The notes beneath the pieces are model-generated. The model was not told the DNA's origin and searched no databases. It saw only the letters and a list, made by a program, of their open reading frames with translations. From positions 1 to 33,102 of the forward strand of contig URQA01000010.1 of the NCBI GenBank assembly GCA_900549885.1: 33,102 bases of DNA, read 5' to 3'. Position numbers and translations under genes: made by a program. Source of the stretch: an uncultured Eubacteriales bacterium (GTDB taxonomy: Bacteria; Bacillota; Clostridia; Oscillospirales; Oscillospiraceae). Shown here piece by piece: positions 1 through 7,345 of this stretch. Position 1 is the stretch's first letter. Each line of letters opens with the position of its first letter.

Positions 1-16
1 TGGTCAAGAAGGGCTC

Positions 17-38
17 TTTGACCACATGTTTGACCACA
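17..38 (+). repeat. Two direct repeats of TTTGACCACA, possible integrase arm sites
   Basis: TTTGACCACA occurs at 17-26 and 29-38, a 12-bp period. TGGTCAA at 1-7 is the same core inverted. Short clustered repeats just inside the end of an element integrated at a tRNA are typical of arm-type integrase binding sites. That role is inferred from the tRNA fragment about 115 bp to the right. Similar TTGACCACA cores at 1476-1484 and 2463-2471 may be unrelated. Confidence 0.4.
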
Positions 39-152
39 GACAGCGCCGGAGCACTTGGAAACAGTGGAATTAAGAGCGGCAAAGAGTGAGCGAAATGTAG
101 CAGAAATGGTTAAAAACTATTAGAAAGTACCAGAAAAAATTTAGTTTAACCG

Positions 153-194
153 TTTGGGAGCAGGATGCCGCAGGTTCGGATCCTGTCACTCGAA
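153..194 (+). other. 3' half of tRNA-Pro(UGG), attachment-site scar
   Basis: The stretch reads as an anticodon loop TTTGGGA (153-159, anticodon TGG at 155-157), 3' anticodon strand (160-164), variable loop (165-169), T-arm GCAGG-TTCGGAT-CCTGT (170-186), acceptor 3' strand CACTCGA (187-193) and discriminator A (194). The sequence left of 152 does not pair with the anticodon-stem or acceptor strand, so the 5' half of the tRNA is absent. Integration of a genomic island by a tyrosine recombinase into a tRNA gene leaves such a 3' copy at one end. The element therefore lies to the left of this point, and chromosomal DNA starts to the right. Confidence 0.75.
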
Positions 195-196
195 CT

Positions 197-232
197 AAAA
201 GCACTCTGGAGTAAAAACTCCAGAGTGCTTTT
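197..232 (+). terminator. Rho-independent terminator behind the tRNA-Pro fragment
   Basis: A perfect 15-bp stem (197-211 with 218-232) with a TAAAAA loop starts with AAAA and ends in TTTT, so it can work in both directions. It sits 3 bp after the tRNA fragment and is probably the original terminator of the tRNA-Pro gene. Confidence 0.85.
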
Positions 233-324
233 GCTTTGTTTACTGCAGCGCAATTCCTAATGTTATTTCGGCTTCACTACACTTCCGGATTTATCAACTG
301 TGGAGTGGAAATCAGTCTTACAAT

Positions 325-522
325 CTAGCTGGTAGACTTGCCGCTCCCAACAAATTTTTTATTCAAAAACGTCTCCATTTGTTCCAATAGATGAAATTTA
401 TCCCCAAAAATTGCTTTTTCTAAATCCATACCACAGTTCGCTCAGTTGAAATACTTGAATACCTCCCACTTACAATTAAATTCTTTACTATTACCTCTTA
501 GTCGAATCTTGGTGTAATACAT
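325..522 (-). pseudogene. Unassigned 65-codon reading frame broken by one TGA
   Basis: Read on the minus strand from ATG at 522, the frame stays open for 65 codons apart from one TGA at 442-444. It encodes a hydrophilic, lysine-rich peptide (N-terminal half MYYTKIRLRGNSKEF, second half MDLEKAIFGDKFHLLEQ). Codon use is AT-rich, unlike the genes further right. I do not recognise the family. It could be the stub of an island gene or chance. The downstream part alone (ATG at 429) would make a 34-residue peptide. Confidence 0.25.
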
Positions 523-1514
523 TTATTCTCATGGCTAGAAAAATTTATCATGCCCATTTTAGAAAAGACGGTTCATACTATCTCTGAATATAAGCCATAA
601 ATTTAGAACAAAGGCCATACATGATAAGCTTTGGTTCAGAGGACACTCTTATTGTTGACCCTCTCCTTCAATCAACCGCATATCGGGCACCTTATTCCTG
701 GAAAATGAGTTACCATTATTGCACCAGTTTAAGATCTCAAGCTGTGCGCTTTATTGATAGTCCGCCTAATACTGATATCGAATGGCTCTCTATCATGCAA
801 CATCATGCACCCGACAGCGCAGCTATTAGGCTGAACGGAAAATGTGCTGTCACGTTGGCCGTTGCCACACAATACCGGAGTCCATGCCCAGGTTCATTGG
901 GCAGGAACAAAATGTCTTGCTAGTTTCCGTACTTTATCCCGTATGCTCTTTCACCCATTGGATAAACTGCTCCTAGGGCACCACCATGCGGTTTTCAATG
1001 TACAGCACCACGTAGCTATAAAAGGAATGCACCACATTCCCATGGGAAGATGAGGGGCAAGAGGTCAGAGCGGATACCCAGCATATCGGCTGGGATGAGA
1101 GAACTTTGCGGCGAAGAGAATCCGTTCATAGCCGCGGGACAAATCGGTCATCATCCATACCAAGAAACAGTACAACAACCACAGTTGTAGTGGGTACATG
1201 AATGGACGATTGCGGATCGGCGGCTGGGATCCGGCTTGCTAGTCTATTCTCTATTGGAAAAATTCTGACACTATATGAGATCAATATAGTTTTGTGCAGC
1301 ACGATTCTTATGCAAGGAAACTCAATCCGTAGATCAGTATGTAACCTGCGCGATACTAAAACGGTCGGCAGGTTTTCCGTCCTTCCCGGGCTTGGGAACC
1401 GCTACGAGACATCGCAGAATTCATTGCTGCCTTTTCTTTTCCGTGGAAGGGATGATCTCCTCATGGGAAAAATAGTTGACCACAACGGAGAGAAGGGGCA
1501 AAAGGAAAATGGCT
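523..1514. other. AT-rich decayed DNA with no supportable gene
   Basis: Open frames of 60-105 codons occur on both strands here, but none starts from a good ribosome binding site or resembles a known family. A minus-strand stretch around 960-1053 has coding-like composition (NVVHSFYSYVVLYIENRMV) but breaks after a few more codons. The stretch is best seen as accessory DNA decayed after the integration event at the tRNA. Confidence 0.4.
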
Positions 1515-1520
1515 TATAAT
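1515..1520 (+). promoter_or_regulatory. Candidate -10 box before the manganese catalase
   Basis: A consensus TATAAT lies 74 bp before the TTG start at 1594. No good -35 is found 16-18 bp upstream (TTGACC at 1476 is 33 bp away), so the assignment is tentative. Confidence 0.3.
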
Positions 1521-1593
1521 GGCGGTTGTGCATGTATAACTTACGAGTTCTCTGCAAAAACTGATTTCATCTGAAGCGAATGGAGGGTTCTGT

Positions 1594-2259
1594 TTGTTCA
1601 AACACGAAAAGCAGCTATTCCACCCGGTATCAGTGGAGCGGCCTAATCCACAGTATGCGGCCCTGTTACAGGAGCAGTTGGGCGGTGGCAACGGCGAATT
1701 GAAAGCGGCCATGCAGTATATGTCTCAGAGCTTCCGGGTTAAGGACCCGAAAATCAAGGATCTCTTTTTGGACATTGCCGCCGAAGAACTGGGGCACATG
1801 GAAATGGTCGCTCAGACCATCAATCTGCTCAATGGCCACGAGGTGGATGCGGATCAGGTTCAGGCGGGAGAAATCGAGACCCATGTGCTGCTGGGCCTGA
1901 ATCCCGGCCTTATCAATGCCTCCGGTTATTCTTGGACGGCGGACTACGTCACGGTCACCGGGGACCTCTGTGCGGACCTGCTCAGTAATATTGCTTCGGA
2001 ACAGCGAGCAAAGGTGGTATATGAATATCTGTACCGACAGATTGAGGATAAAAAAGTACGGGAGATCATCGATTTTCTGCTCAACCGGGAAGAGGCCCAC
2101 AATCAGATGTTCCGGGATGCCTTCAATGAGGTGCAGGAGAGCGGCTCCAATCAGGACTTTGGCACCACTAGGGCGGCAAAGATGTATTTCTCAATGTCCA
2201 ATCCAGGTCCAAATACCTTTGCTGGTGGAGATGTGTCTGCACCGAAATTTGAAAAATAG
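1594..2259 (+). CDS. Manganese catalase family protein (ferritin-like)
   Basis: This is a 221-aa non-haem catalase of the manganese catalase/CotJC family, which disproportionates hydrogen peroxide at a dimanganese centre in the cytoplasm or spore coat. All expected metal ligands of the four-helix bundle are visible: E35, E65 and H68 in EELGHME, E136 in SNIASEQ, and H169 in REEAHNQMF. The 33-residue spacing between the last two fits the family. The start is TTG, preceded by GGAGGG six bases upstream. It is slightly shorter than the ~270-aa Lactiplantibacillus-type enzymes and longer than the ~190-aa CotJC proteins. It stands alone between decayed DNA and a terminator, and likely serves oxygen or peroxide defence in an anaerobe. 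Confidence 0.93.
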   Translation: MFKHEKQLFHPVSVERPNPQYAALLQEQLGGGNGELKAAMQYMSQSFRVKDPKIKDLFLDIAAEELGHMEMVAQTINLLNGHEVDADQVQAGEIETHVLLGLNPGLINASGYSWTADYVTVTGDLCADLLSNIASEQRAKVVYEYLYRQIEDKKVREIIDFLLNREEAHNQMFRDAFNEVQESGSNQDFGTTRAAKMYFSMSNPGPNTFAGGDVSAPKFEK

Positions 2260-2408
2260 TGTCAGGCTATAACCAAATTGTGGCGGCTTTCCTGTTTTAC
2301 TTGTTTACAGTCCTGTAAATTCTGAGCTTTATACAAGGACAAATTGACTGACGCCGTGTCATATTTTATTGTTACAATGCAAGCAACCCAAAATATGAAA
2401 ATATCTCC

Positions 2409-2464
2409 TATCTCCCGCTTTTGCAGACGGCACTCAAAGCCGTGCAAAAGCGGGAGGTATTTTT
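2409..2464 (+). terminator. Rho-independent terminator after the manganese catalase
   Basis: A long stem (about 2409-2428 with 2442-2459, including a two-base bulge) ends in TATTTTT at 2458-2464. It lies 150 bp after the catalase stop and also faces the end of the fpg remnant on the other strand. Confidence 0.75.
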
Positions 2465-2479
2465 GACCACATTTTGAGC

Positions 2480-2831
2480 CTATGAGTCAGCCTCTTCCTT
2501 CTGCAGCAACCAAAGCCGCCCAAAGCGGCGCAGATCAGAGAAACGCAGCTTCTTGCCGCGTGGCGGATGGAAAACAAGGTGGGTATGCCTTGCCTACAGG
2601 TAATCTGCCGATGTCACCAGCAGGCACCCCGGTCATCCGCAGATGGACGATGAATCGGTCTCAGTCTTTCACCTGGAACAAACGGAATCTCCCCCGCGGG
2701 TCATGCCCGCAACGGACTGACCTGTGAGGCGGGTGCAAAATTCCTCCCGGCTGGGATGCTCTGGATCATCCGCTCCACAGTTGGAGCTCAAGTGTCTGGC
2801 GAACGGCCTCCACCTTCGGCAGTTCCGTCAT
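2480..2831 (-). pseudogene. Broken formamidopyrimidine-DNA glycosylase (fpg/mutM), N-terminal part only
   Basis: Translating the minus strand in pieces gives a recognisable Fpg N-terminal domain: MTELPKVEAVRQTLE at 2831, then RLTGQSVAGMTR, FIVHLRMTG, THLVFH and LRFSDLRRFGRLWLLQ, ending at a TAG at 2480-2482. The pieces lie in different frames with stops between them. The catalytic proline right after Met is Thr here (family consensus MPELPEVE). The helix-two-turn-helix and zinc-finger domains are missing. Fpg normally removes 8-oxoguanine from DNA. The ATG lies inside the 3' end of the neighbouring radical SAM gene, in another frame. Confidence 0.8.
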
Positions 2832-3723
2832 GACCTGTCCCCCTCTTTTGGGCAGATTTTTTGATCTGCTCGTGATAAAAATAGTTCACAATGACCGGCG
2901 GAGCGTCAAATGGCCGTTCCATGCTGTCATCGTTGGTCACATAGTCAAGACCGCTTCCTGCGGCATACGTTCTCAAATGCGTATCCAGTGACTCCCAATA
3001 TAGGCGGCTGCCGTGGGAGTAGATTTCTTCATACAGCCCTGTCAGCTCCGAATGCTTGTGTTGTATATAGCCGAGGATCACCGCCTTGTAGCTGCCTCTA
3101 AGGTTCAGGTTTTCCAGCCACACCAGCTGGCATTGGTCTTTTACCCGGCCAATAATGGCGAAAACATCTGTTAGCGCGGGAAAAATGGGCGAGATAAAGC
3201 AGGTGGTACGGATGCCCTCTTCATGTAGGACCTTCATCGCAGTGAGCCGCCGTTCAATGGATACCGCGTTGTCCATGTCGGCCCGAAAGCCTTCGTCCAG
3301 CGTGTTGATGGAAAAGCCCACACGCAGGCCGGGGAAGGTGCGCAGCAGATCGATGTCCCGCAGCACCAGGTCCGACTTGGTCTGGATGGTAATCTTCACA
3401 CCGCTCCCCTGTAACTGTTCCAGCAGAGCACGGGTGCGGCAATATTGTTCTTCCTGGGGATTATATGGGTCGGTCACCGTGCCGAAAAACAATTCTTTCC
3501 CAGCATATTTTTCCGGCTTTCGGATCTCCGGCCAATATTTCACATCCAGAAATGTCCCCCAAGGCTCCGGGTGGTTGGTAAACCGCTTCATAAAACTGGC
3601 ATAGCAGTATTTGCAGCCGTGAGTGCAGCCTACATAGGGGTTGACCGCGTAATCACAGACGGGAATATCCGTTTTCGTGATGATGTTCTTCGCTGCAATC
3701 TCCTGGATCACCGCAGATGTCAT
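2788..3723 (-). CDS. SPL-family radical SAM protein
   Basis: A 311-aa radical SAM enzyme of the spore photoproduct lyase-like (SplB / Rv2578c) family. The 4Fe-4S cluster motif C-x3-C-x2-C is seen as GCTHGCKYCYA (C33, C37, C40), followed by the family block FGTVTDPYNPQE and later VGFSINTLDEGF. The true DNA repair lyase is not certain, because many paralogues of this size have unknown substrates. I start it at the ATG at 3723, behind GGGGGG. An in-frame extension to 3825 would encode the tail of the nitroreductase pseudogene, not part of this protein. The C-terminal ~15 residues (TGHDGTAEGGGRSPDT) run over the fpg remnant in another frame, so the native stop may have been lost. Confidence 0.88.
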   Translation of the reverse strand: MTSAVIQEIAAKNIITKTDIPVCDYAVNPYVGCTHGCKYCYASFMKRFTNHPEPWGTFLDVKYWPEIRKPEKYAGKELFFGTVTDPYNPQEEQYCRTRALLEQLQGSGVKITIQTKSDLVLRDIDLLRTFPGLRVGFSINTLDEGFRADMDNAVSIERRLTAMKVLHEEGIRTTCFISPIFPALTDVFAIIGRVKDQCQLVWLENLNLRGSYKAVILGYIQHKHSELTGLYEEIYSHGSRLYWESLDTHLRTYAAGSGLDYVTNDDSMERPFDAPPVIVNYFYHEQIKKSAQKRGTGHDGTAEGGGRSPDT

Positions 3724-3734
3724 ATTACTACCCC

Positions 3735-4330
3735 CCATGCGGATATGCCCCTCCGGGCTGGTGCTGTCCTGTTCCGGTATTTGTTTATCTTTCTTCGGGT
3801 GACCGATTCCAATAAAGCAAGGCATCCTTCAGTCCTGGGGCACGCCCAACTCTTTTAGCTTCACATCATGTTCCCAGTTCAGAGGAATGCGCAGAGAATA
3901 GCCCAGTCCTTCATGGATAGCGGCCAGCATAATGTTTTCCGCCACACACCATGCGGTGGAGATGGAGTTGAGCTCACTGACTCGCTCGATGTTGAGCCGG
4001 CTGCATTTGAACCGCGGCACGATCTCATAGGCGCAGTCCACCGGCATGGTGTGCCGTCTGGGTTATGGCGTAGGCATACATCTTCTGGGCCAGATTGGGC
4101 CGCAAATCCTGTCGCCGTCCCCATAACGCTTAGCTACGGCCTTTGCGCAGGAAAAAGTCCGCTTCTTGTCCGCCTCTCATGGAGCACAATAAACTGCCAA
4201 TTCTGATAGGGGCCCAGGCCGGGGCTTTCATCCCGGCTCCGATGACCCGCTGAATGATGTCAGATTCCACCTCCCGGTCCGTCTACACCCGGCTGGTTCT
4301 TCTTCTGTCGATTGCTTCCTAAAATTCCAT
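3735..4330 (-). pseudogene. Nitroreductase pseudogene, paralogue of the intact neighbour
   Basis: The minus strand from ATG 4330 reads MEF*EAIDRRRTSRV*, matching MEFYEAINRRRSIRQF of the intact nitroreductase at 4356-4955 but with two stops. Further pieces are QNWQFIVLHER (shifted frame), then SELNSISTAWCVAENIMLAAIHEGLGYSLRIPLNWEHD and KLKELGVPQD. A TGA at 3829-3831 follows and the same frame continues as RMPCFIGIGHPKKDKQIPEQ, the usual C-terminal block of the family. So one copy of a tandem pair has decayed by point stops and frameshifts. Confidence 0.85.
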
Positions 4331-4355
4331 ATCGAGATATACCGCTTCAAAGGGA

Positions 4356-4955
4356 TTACCACTTGTTCCAGTGGACCCTGTTCTCCACCGTGGCCTTGAC
4401 CTGGGCAGGCAGGAGCGGGTCCCGGACCGGATAGCCCAGCACCACCAGGGCGGGCAGGGTCCAGCCGTCCGGCGCCTTCAGAAACTCCTTAATCTTCCCC
4501 GGCTCCTTCTTCACCGGAATGTGGACCACGCTCCCCAGCCCCTCGGCGGTGGCGGCCAGCAGCATATTCTCGATCAGGGCCCAAGCCGCGCCGTAGTCCA
4601 TCAGGCCATAGCCGTTCTTATCTTCGCTCAACGGATACTTCTGCTGGAACCAGGGCAGGATCACGCAGGTGGACTCTTCAATCATGGTGCGCTGGCGGGG
4701 ATAGGCGATCTGAAACATCTCCTGCTGAGGCGTTTTCGGCTCCTGGATACGGCAGGGATAGGGGCGGATGAACTTCGCCAGCCCCAGGATCATGACTTTA
4801 TCCGTCAGTGCCACCAGTTCCCACCTTCGCTGGTGGTTAGAGGAAGGGGCCTTCAACCCTGCATCCATAATCCGCTCCAGGGCCTCTCTGGGAATAGGCT
4901 TGTCCTCAAACTGGCGGATGCTCCGTCTCCTGTTGATGGCTTCGTAAAATTCCAT
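4356..4955 (-). CDS. Nitroreductase family protein (FMN-dependent)
   Basis: A 199-aa nitroreductase-fold oxidoreductase, predicted to bind FMN and use NAD(P)H to reduce nitro compounds, quinones or other electrophiles in the cytoplasm. Visible family marks are the N-terminal RRRSIRQF phosphate-binding arginines (residues 9-16), APSSNHQ (36-42), the ENMLLAATAEGLGS block and the C-terminal VLGYP and VHWNKW. It starts 3 bp after the stop of the MarR gene, so the two form an operon. MarR control by a small electrophile or nitro substrate is likely by analogy. The substrate cannot be told from the sequence. Confidence 0.93.
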   Translation of the reverse strand: MEFYEAINRRRSIRQFEDKPIPREALERIMDAGLKAPSSNHQRRWELVALTDKVMILGLAKFIRPYPCRIQEPKTPQQEMFQIAYPRQRTMIEESTCVILPWFQQKYPLSEDKNGYGLMDYGAAWALIENMLLAATAEGLGSVVHIPVKKEPGKIKEFLKAPDGWTLPALVVLGYPVRDPLLPAQVKATVENRVHWNKW

Positions 4956-4958
4956 CGG

Positions 4959-5423
4959 CTAACCCTCCGTTTCCTGGTTGACCAGCATGGTCAGATTTTT
5001 GGTAAATGCTCTGGACAGGTCGATGAGCCGCGTCTGCTCCTCCGGCGTGAACATAGACATGGCCGTGTCCTCCGCCCAGGTGATGTGGCGGACAACCTTC
5101 TCATAGCGGGCGCTCCCGACTTCCGTCATCTGGACCAGCTTGTTCCGCCGATCTTCCGGAGCTTCTGTAACCGTAACCGCCCCCTCTGCAAGAAGGTTTT
5201 TGATAATCAGATTGACCGTCTGCTTCGACTGAAAGGTTCGCTGGCAGATCTCCGCCTGGGTCATGCCGCCCTGATCATAGACACGGTCATAAAAGAGGAC
5301 ATTGACCACCAGCAGGGTTTTCATCAGCATCCCATGACGCTTGGCATAGGCGTCATAGAGAGCAAACTGCTCATCCCGGAATTTGCAGTATAAAAATGCA
5401 TTTTCCCGGTCTTTCTTTGTCAT
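4959..5423 (-). CDS. MarR family transcriptional regulator
   Basis: A 154-aa winged-helix regulator. The central part shows the MarR fold: MTQAEICQRTFQSKQTVNLIIKNLLAEGAV as helix-turn-helix, followed by the wing VTEAPEDRRNKLVQMTEVG with its conserved D-x-R-x-K. The gene is the first of an operon with the nitroreductase. A palindromic operator covers the region just downstream of its own -10 box, which suggests autorepression relieved by a ligand. The ribosome binding site is weak (GGCGGTGG before ATG 5423). Confidence 0.93.
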   Translation of the reverse strand: MTKKDRENAFLYCKFRDEQFALYDAYAKRHGMLMKTLLVVNVLFYDRVYDQGGMTQAEICQRTFQSKQTVNLIIKNLLAEGAVTVTEAPEDRRNKLVQMTEVGSARYEKVVRHITWAEDTAMSMFTPEEQTRLIDLSRAFTKNLTMLVNQETEG

Positions 5424-5451
5424 GATCTACCACCGCCGATCAGACTTTATA

Positions 5452-5502
5452 TAGTCAATTTCTTGACTAATATAAGTATAGCATACTGAGCGCCCATGTC
5501 AA
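5452..5502 (-). promoter_or_regulatory. Promoter and palindromic operator of the MarR-nitroreductase operon
   Basis: On the minus strand TTGACA (5502-5497) and TATACT (5480-5475) are 16 bp apart, and TGC before the -10 makes it an extended -10 box. Just downstream is the inverted repeat TAGTCAA-N4-TTGACTA (5452-5469), placed over the expected transcription start. A dimeric MarR protein bound there would block transcription. Confidence 0.8.
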
Positions 5503-5558
5503 GAAGAACATTGGTCCCTGATCGGGCCAAGCTAAATGGGAGAGAATCTGAGCAGAAA

Positions 5559-5594
5559 CGGTCCGGAGTGACAGCGGCTTGTCACTCCGGACCG
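5559..5594 (-). terminator. Terminator after the TetR gene
   Basis: A perfect 15-bp stem (5559-5573 with 5580-5594) and a 6-base loop lie 13 bp after the TetR stop. The T-run on the minus side is short (TTTCT). Confidence 0.7.
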
Positions 5595-5607
5595 TTTTGA
5601 AAATGAT

Positions 5608-6135
5608 TTACTCCCTGCGCTTGACAAAAAGCTCGGCCATTTCCTCCGCAGATTCCTTCATCCCCCGCAGGAACCACACCTCCACCCAACCATACAGGCT
5701 GTATGCCACAAACGCAGAGGCGTAAGCATTGACGGCCTCCTGTTCTGGATGGAACCCGCACACCGATAAAATTACATCCTTTAAGAGCCAGATTAGGCCG
5801 CGCTCGTGGAGCAGGGCGTAAAACGCTTGGTGAGCCTCAAAATGGGAAAACATGACCCGGATCACCTCGTCCAGCGGAGGATCCTCGGCAAGTGCGTCCA
5901 TCCACGCCTGGAACATCCGCCGGATATACTCCTTCAAAATGTCCTCCTTCTCCTGAAAGTTTCGATAAAAGGAAGTCCTCCCAACACCTGCCCGGTCGCA
6001 CAGCTCGCTGATAGTGATCTCCACCAGCGGCTTTTCCTTCAGCAGGGAGAGCATGGCGGCGGTGATGTGTTCCGTCACATAGGCGTTCCGCCCCTCGTTG
6101 CTCATCGGTGATACAGTTTTCGCAGTTTGTTCCAT
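5608..6135 (-). CDS. TetR/AcrR family transcriptional regulator
   Basis: A 175-aa regulator with the N-terminal TetR helix-turn-helix (residues about 17-60: AMLSLLKEKPLVEITISELCDRAGVGRTSFYRNFQEKEDIL) and a C-terminal helical ligand domain with the TetR_C-like segment FVAYSLYGWVEVWFLRG. I start it at ATG 6135, with AGGAGG at 6148-6143. The longer frame to 6177 lies inside the promoter. It is divergent from the microprotein and hydrolase operon, and nested inverted repeats between them suggest it represses both directions. The ligand is unknown. Confidence 0.92.
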   Translation of the reverse strand: MEQTAKTVSPMSNEGRNAYVTEHITAAMLSLLKEKPLVEITISELCDRAGVGRTSFYRNFQEKEDILKEYIRRMFQAWMDALAEDPPLDEVIRVMFSHFEAHQAFYALLHERGLIWLLKDVILSVCGFHPEQEAVNAYASAFVAYSLYGWVEVWFLRGMKESAEEMAELFVKRRE

Positions 6136-6149
6136 TTTTTGGCCTCCTG

Positions 6150-6227
6150 TTGACAGAACCCTGCTTTGATGATACATTCATTCCGCCGTTACAAATGTAT
6201 CATAACTCGAATTCAGCGTTCTGTCAA
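6150..6227. promoter_or_regulatory. Divergent promoters with nested inverted repeats (TetR control region)
   Basis: Plus-strand promoter: TTGACA 6150-6155, 17 bp, TACATT 6173-6178. Minus-strand promoter: TTGACA 6227-6222, 17 bp, TATGAT 6204-6199. An outer inverted repeat, TTGACAGAAC (6150-6159) and GTTCTGTCAA (6218-6227), contains both -35 boxes. An inner one, ATGATACATT (6169-6178) and AATGTATCAT (6194-6203), covers both -10 boxes. The inner repeat is the best candidate operator for the TetR protein. Confidence 0.8.
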
Positions 6228-6241
6228 GAGAGGAGAACAAC

Positions 6242-6376
6242 ATGACATTATTGCAAAAGCGTCTGCTGATTTTATTGGCCGTAATCCTTGCAGCCGCCGT
6301 CCTGGGCCGGCTGGTGGTGCGGGCGGTACTGAACCTGCTGCTGGGAGGCACCCTGTTTGGAGGGAACCTTCTGTGA
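6242..6376 (+). CDS. 44-aa hydrophobic membrane microprotein
   Basis: This small frame starts with ATG 6242 behind AGGAGA, about 56 bp after the predicted transcription start, and encodes 44 residues. After MTLLQKR it is one long hydrophobic stretch (LLILLAVILAAAVLGRLVVRAVLNLLL), that is one or two membrane helices with two arginines in the middle, ending in GGTLFGGNLL. Its stop overlaps the GTG start of the hydrolase gene by two bases (GTGA), so translation is likely coupled. I know no family for it. It may be a leader whose translation sets hydrolase expression, or a membrane partner of the anchored hydrolases. Confidence 0.6.
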   Translation: MTLLQKRLLILLAVILAAAVLGRLVVRAVLNLLLGGTLFGGNLL

Positions 6377-7344
6377 GCAAAACCAATACGAGAAAGAAGG
6401 GCCGGCTGATGTGGGGGCTGATCTATGCGGGGGCGTTCCTAGCGACCTTTGCGGCCTCCGCCGCCATTAAGATGACCTGGAATCCCCTGGGGGATAAATA
6501 CTCCGTCCAGTGGGACGACAGCGTAGGCACCATGTATCCTGATTTGAGCTACGGCGAGGGAGATGCCAACAAATTCGACCTCTATCTTCCTGCGGACAAT
6601 TCCAGGGAGAGCTACGGCCTGGTGGTCTATCTCCACGCCGGTGGCTTTACCTCCGGGGATAAATCCGGCGACGCCGGGATACTCCAGTGGTTGTGCTCCA
6701 AGGGGTATGTGGCGGCGGGGATCAACTATACCCTGTTTTCAGATGAGCACCCCGATGCCAATGTGTACACCCAGTCGGTGGAGATCCGGGACAGCATCCC
6801 CTATGTCCTGGCCGAGGCGGAACAGCGGGGCTATTCCATCGACCGGATGGCCGTCTCCGGCGGCTCCGCCGGCCACACCCTGGCCATGCTGTACGCCTAC
6901 CGGGACGCGGTGGTATCCCCTGTCCCGGTGAAGCTGGTGTTCGGCGCGGTGGGGCCCTCCTGCTTTTATCCGGAGGACTGGTCCTGCTTCGGCTTTGACC
7001 GGAACCCCGAGGCGGCCTCCGTCATGTTCAGCGTCATGTCCGGGAACTCCATCACTCCGGAGATGATCGGGACCCCGGCCTACGGCGAGGCGGTGAAAAA
7101 CATCTCCGCCCTGGCCTGGATCGACGGGAACAGCGTCCCCACGGTGTGCGCCTACGGGGCTCACGACAAGATGCAGGCCTTCCCCGCATCGAAGCGGCTG
7201 GCCGCCGCCCTGGAGAAGTACGGCGTCCCCCACGAGTACATTGTCTTCCCCCACTCCGGCCACGGCCTCCAGAACGACAACAAGCTGTATGCGCTCTATA
7301 TGGAAAAAGTAGTGGAATATCTGGACAAGTATATGGGGGAGTGA
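6373..7344 (+). CDS. Membrane-anchored alpha/beta hydrolase (esterase/lipase type)
   Basis: A 323-aa protein with an N-terminal basic stretch and one membrane helix (about residues 12-32, LMWGLIYAGAFLATFAASAA), then an alpha/beta hydrolase domain of the carboxylesterase/BD-FAE-like group. The oxyanion motif HAGG lies at 88-91, the nucleophile elbow GGSAGH has S165, and the acid and base are D in YGAHDKM and H in HSGHGL near the C-terminus. GTG at 6373 is the likely start, since GGAGGG lies 8 bases before it and the codon overlaps the microprotein stop. The domain should face outside the cell, suggesting hydrolysis of an ester or feruloyl-type substrate. That specificity is inferred. Confidence 0.88.
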   Translation: MSKTNTRKKGRLMWGLIYAGAFLATFAASAAIKMTWNPLGDKYSVQWDDSVGTMYPDLSYGEGDANKFDLYLPADNSRESYGLVVYLHAGGFTSGDKSGDAGILQWLCSKGYVAAGINYTLFSDEHPDANVYTQSVEIRDSIPYVLAEAEQRGYSIDRMAVSGGSAGHTLAMLYAYRDAVVSPVPVKLVFGAVGPSCFYPEDWSCFGFDRNPEAASVMFSVMSGNSITPEMIGTPAYGEAVKNISALAWIDGNSVPTVCAYGAHDKMQAFPASKRLAAALEKYGVPHEYIVFPHSGHGLQNDNKLYALYMEKVVEYLDKYMGE

Positions 7345-7345
7345 G

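Noticed and set aside
1202..1519. A 105-codon plus-strand frame before the catalase
   Set aside because: No ribosome binding site, no recognisable family, and it runs over the candidate -10 box.
2482..2727. An 81-codon plus-strand frame
   Set aside because: It is antisense to the fpg remnant and has low-complexity, non-conserved content.
3829..3831. In-frame TGA in the nitroreductase fragment read as selenocysteine
   Set aside because: The same gene has two TAG stops and frameshifts near its start, and TGA most simply replaces TGG; no SECIS-like element was evident.
4371..5393. A 340-codon open frame on the plus strand
   Set aside because: Antisense to the nitroreductase and MarR genes, which are certain.
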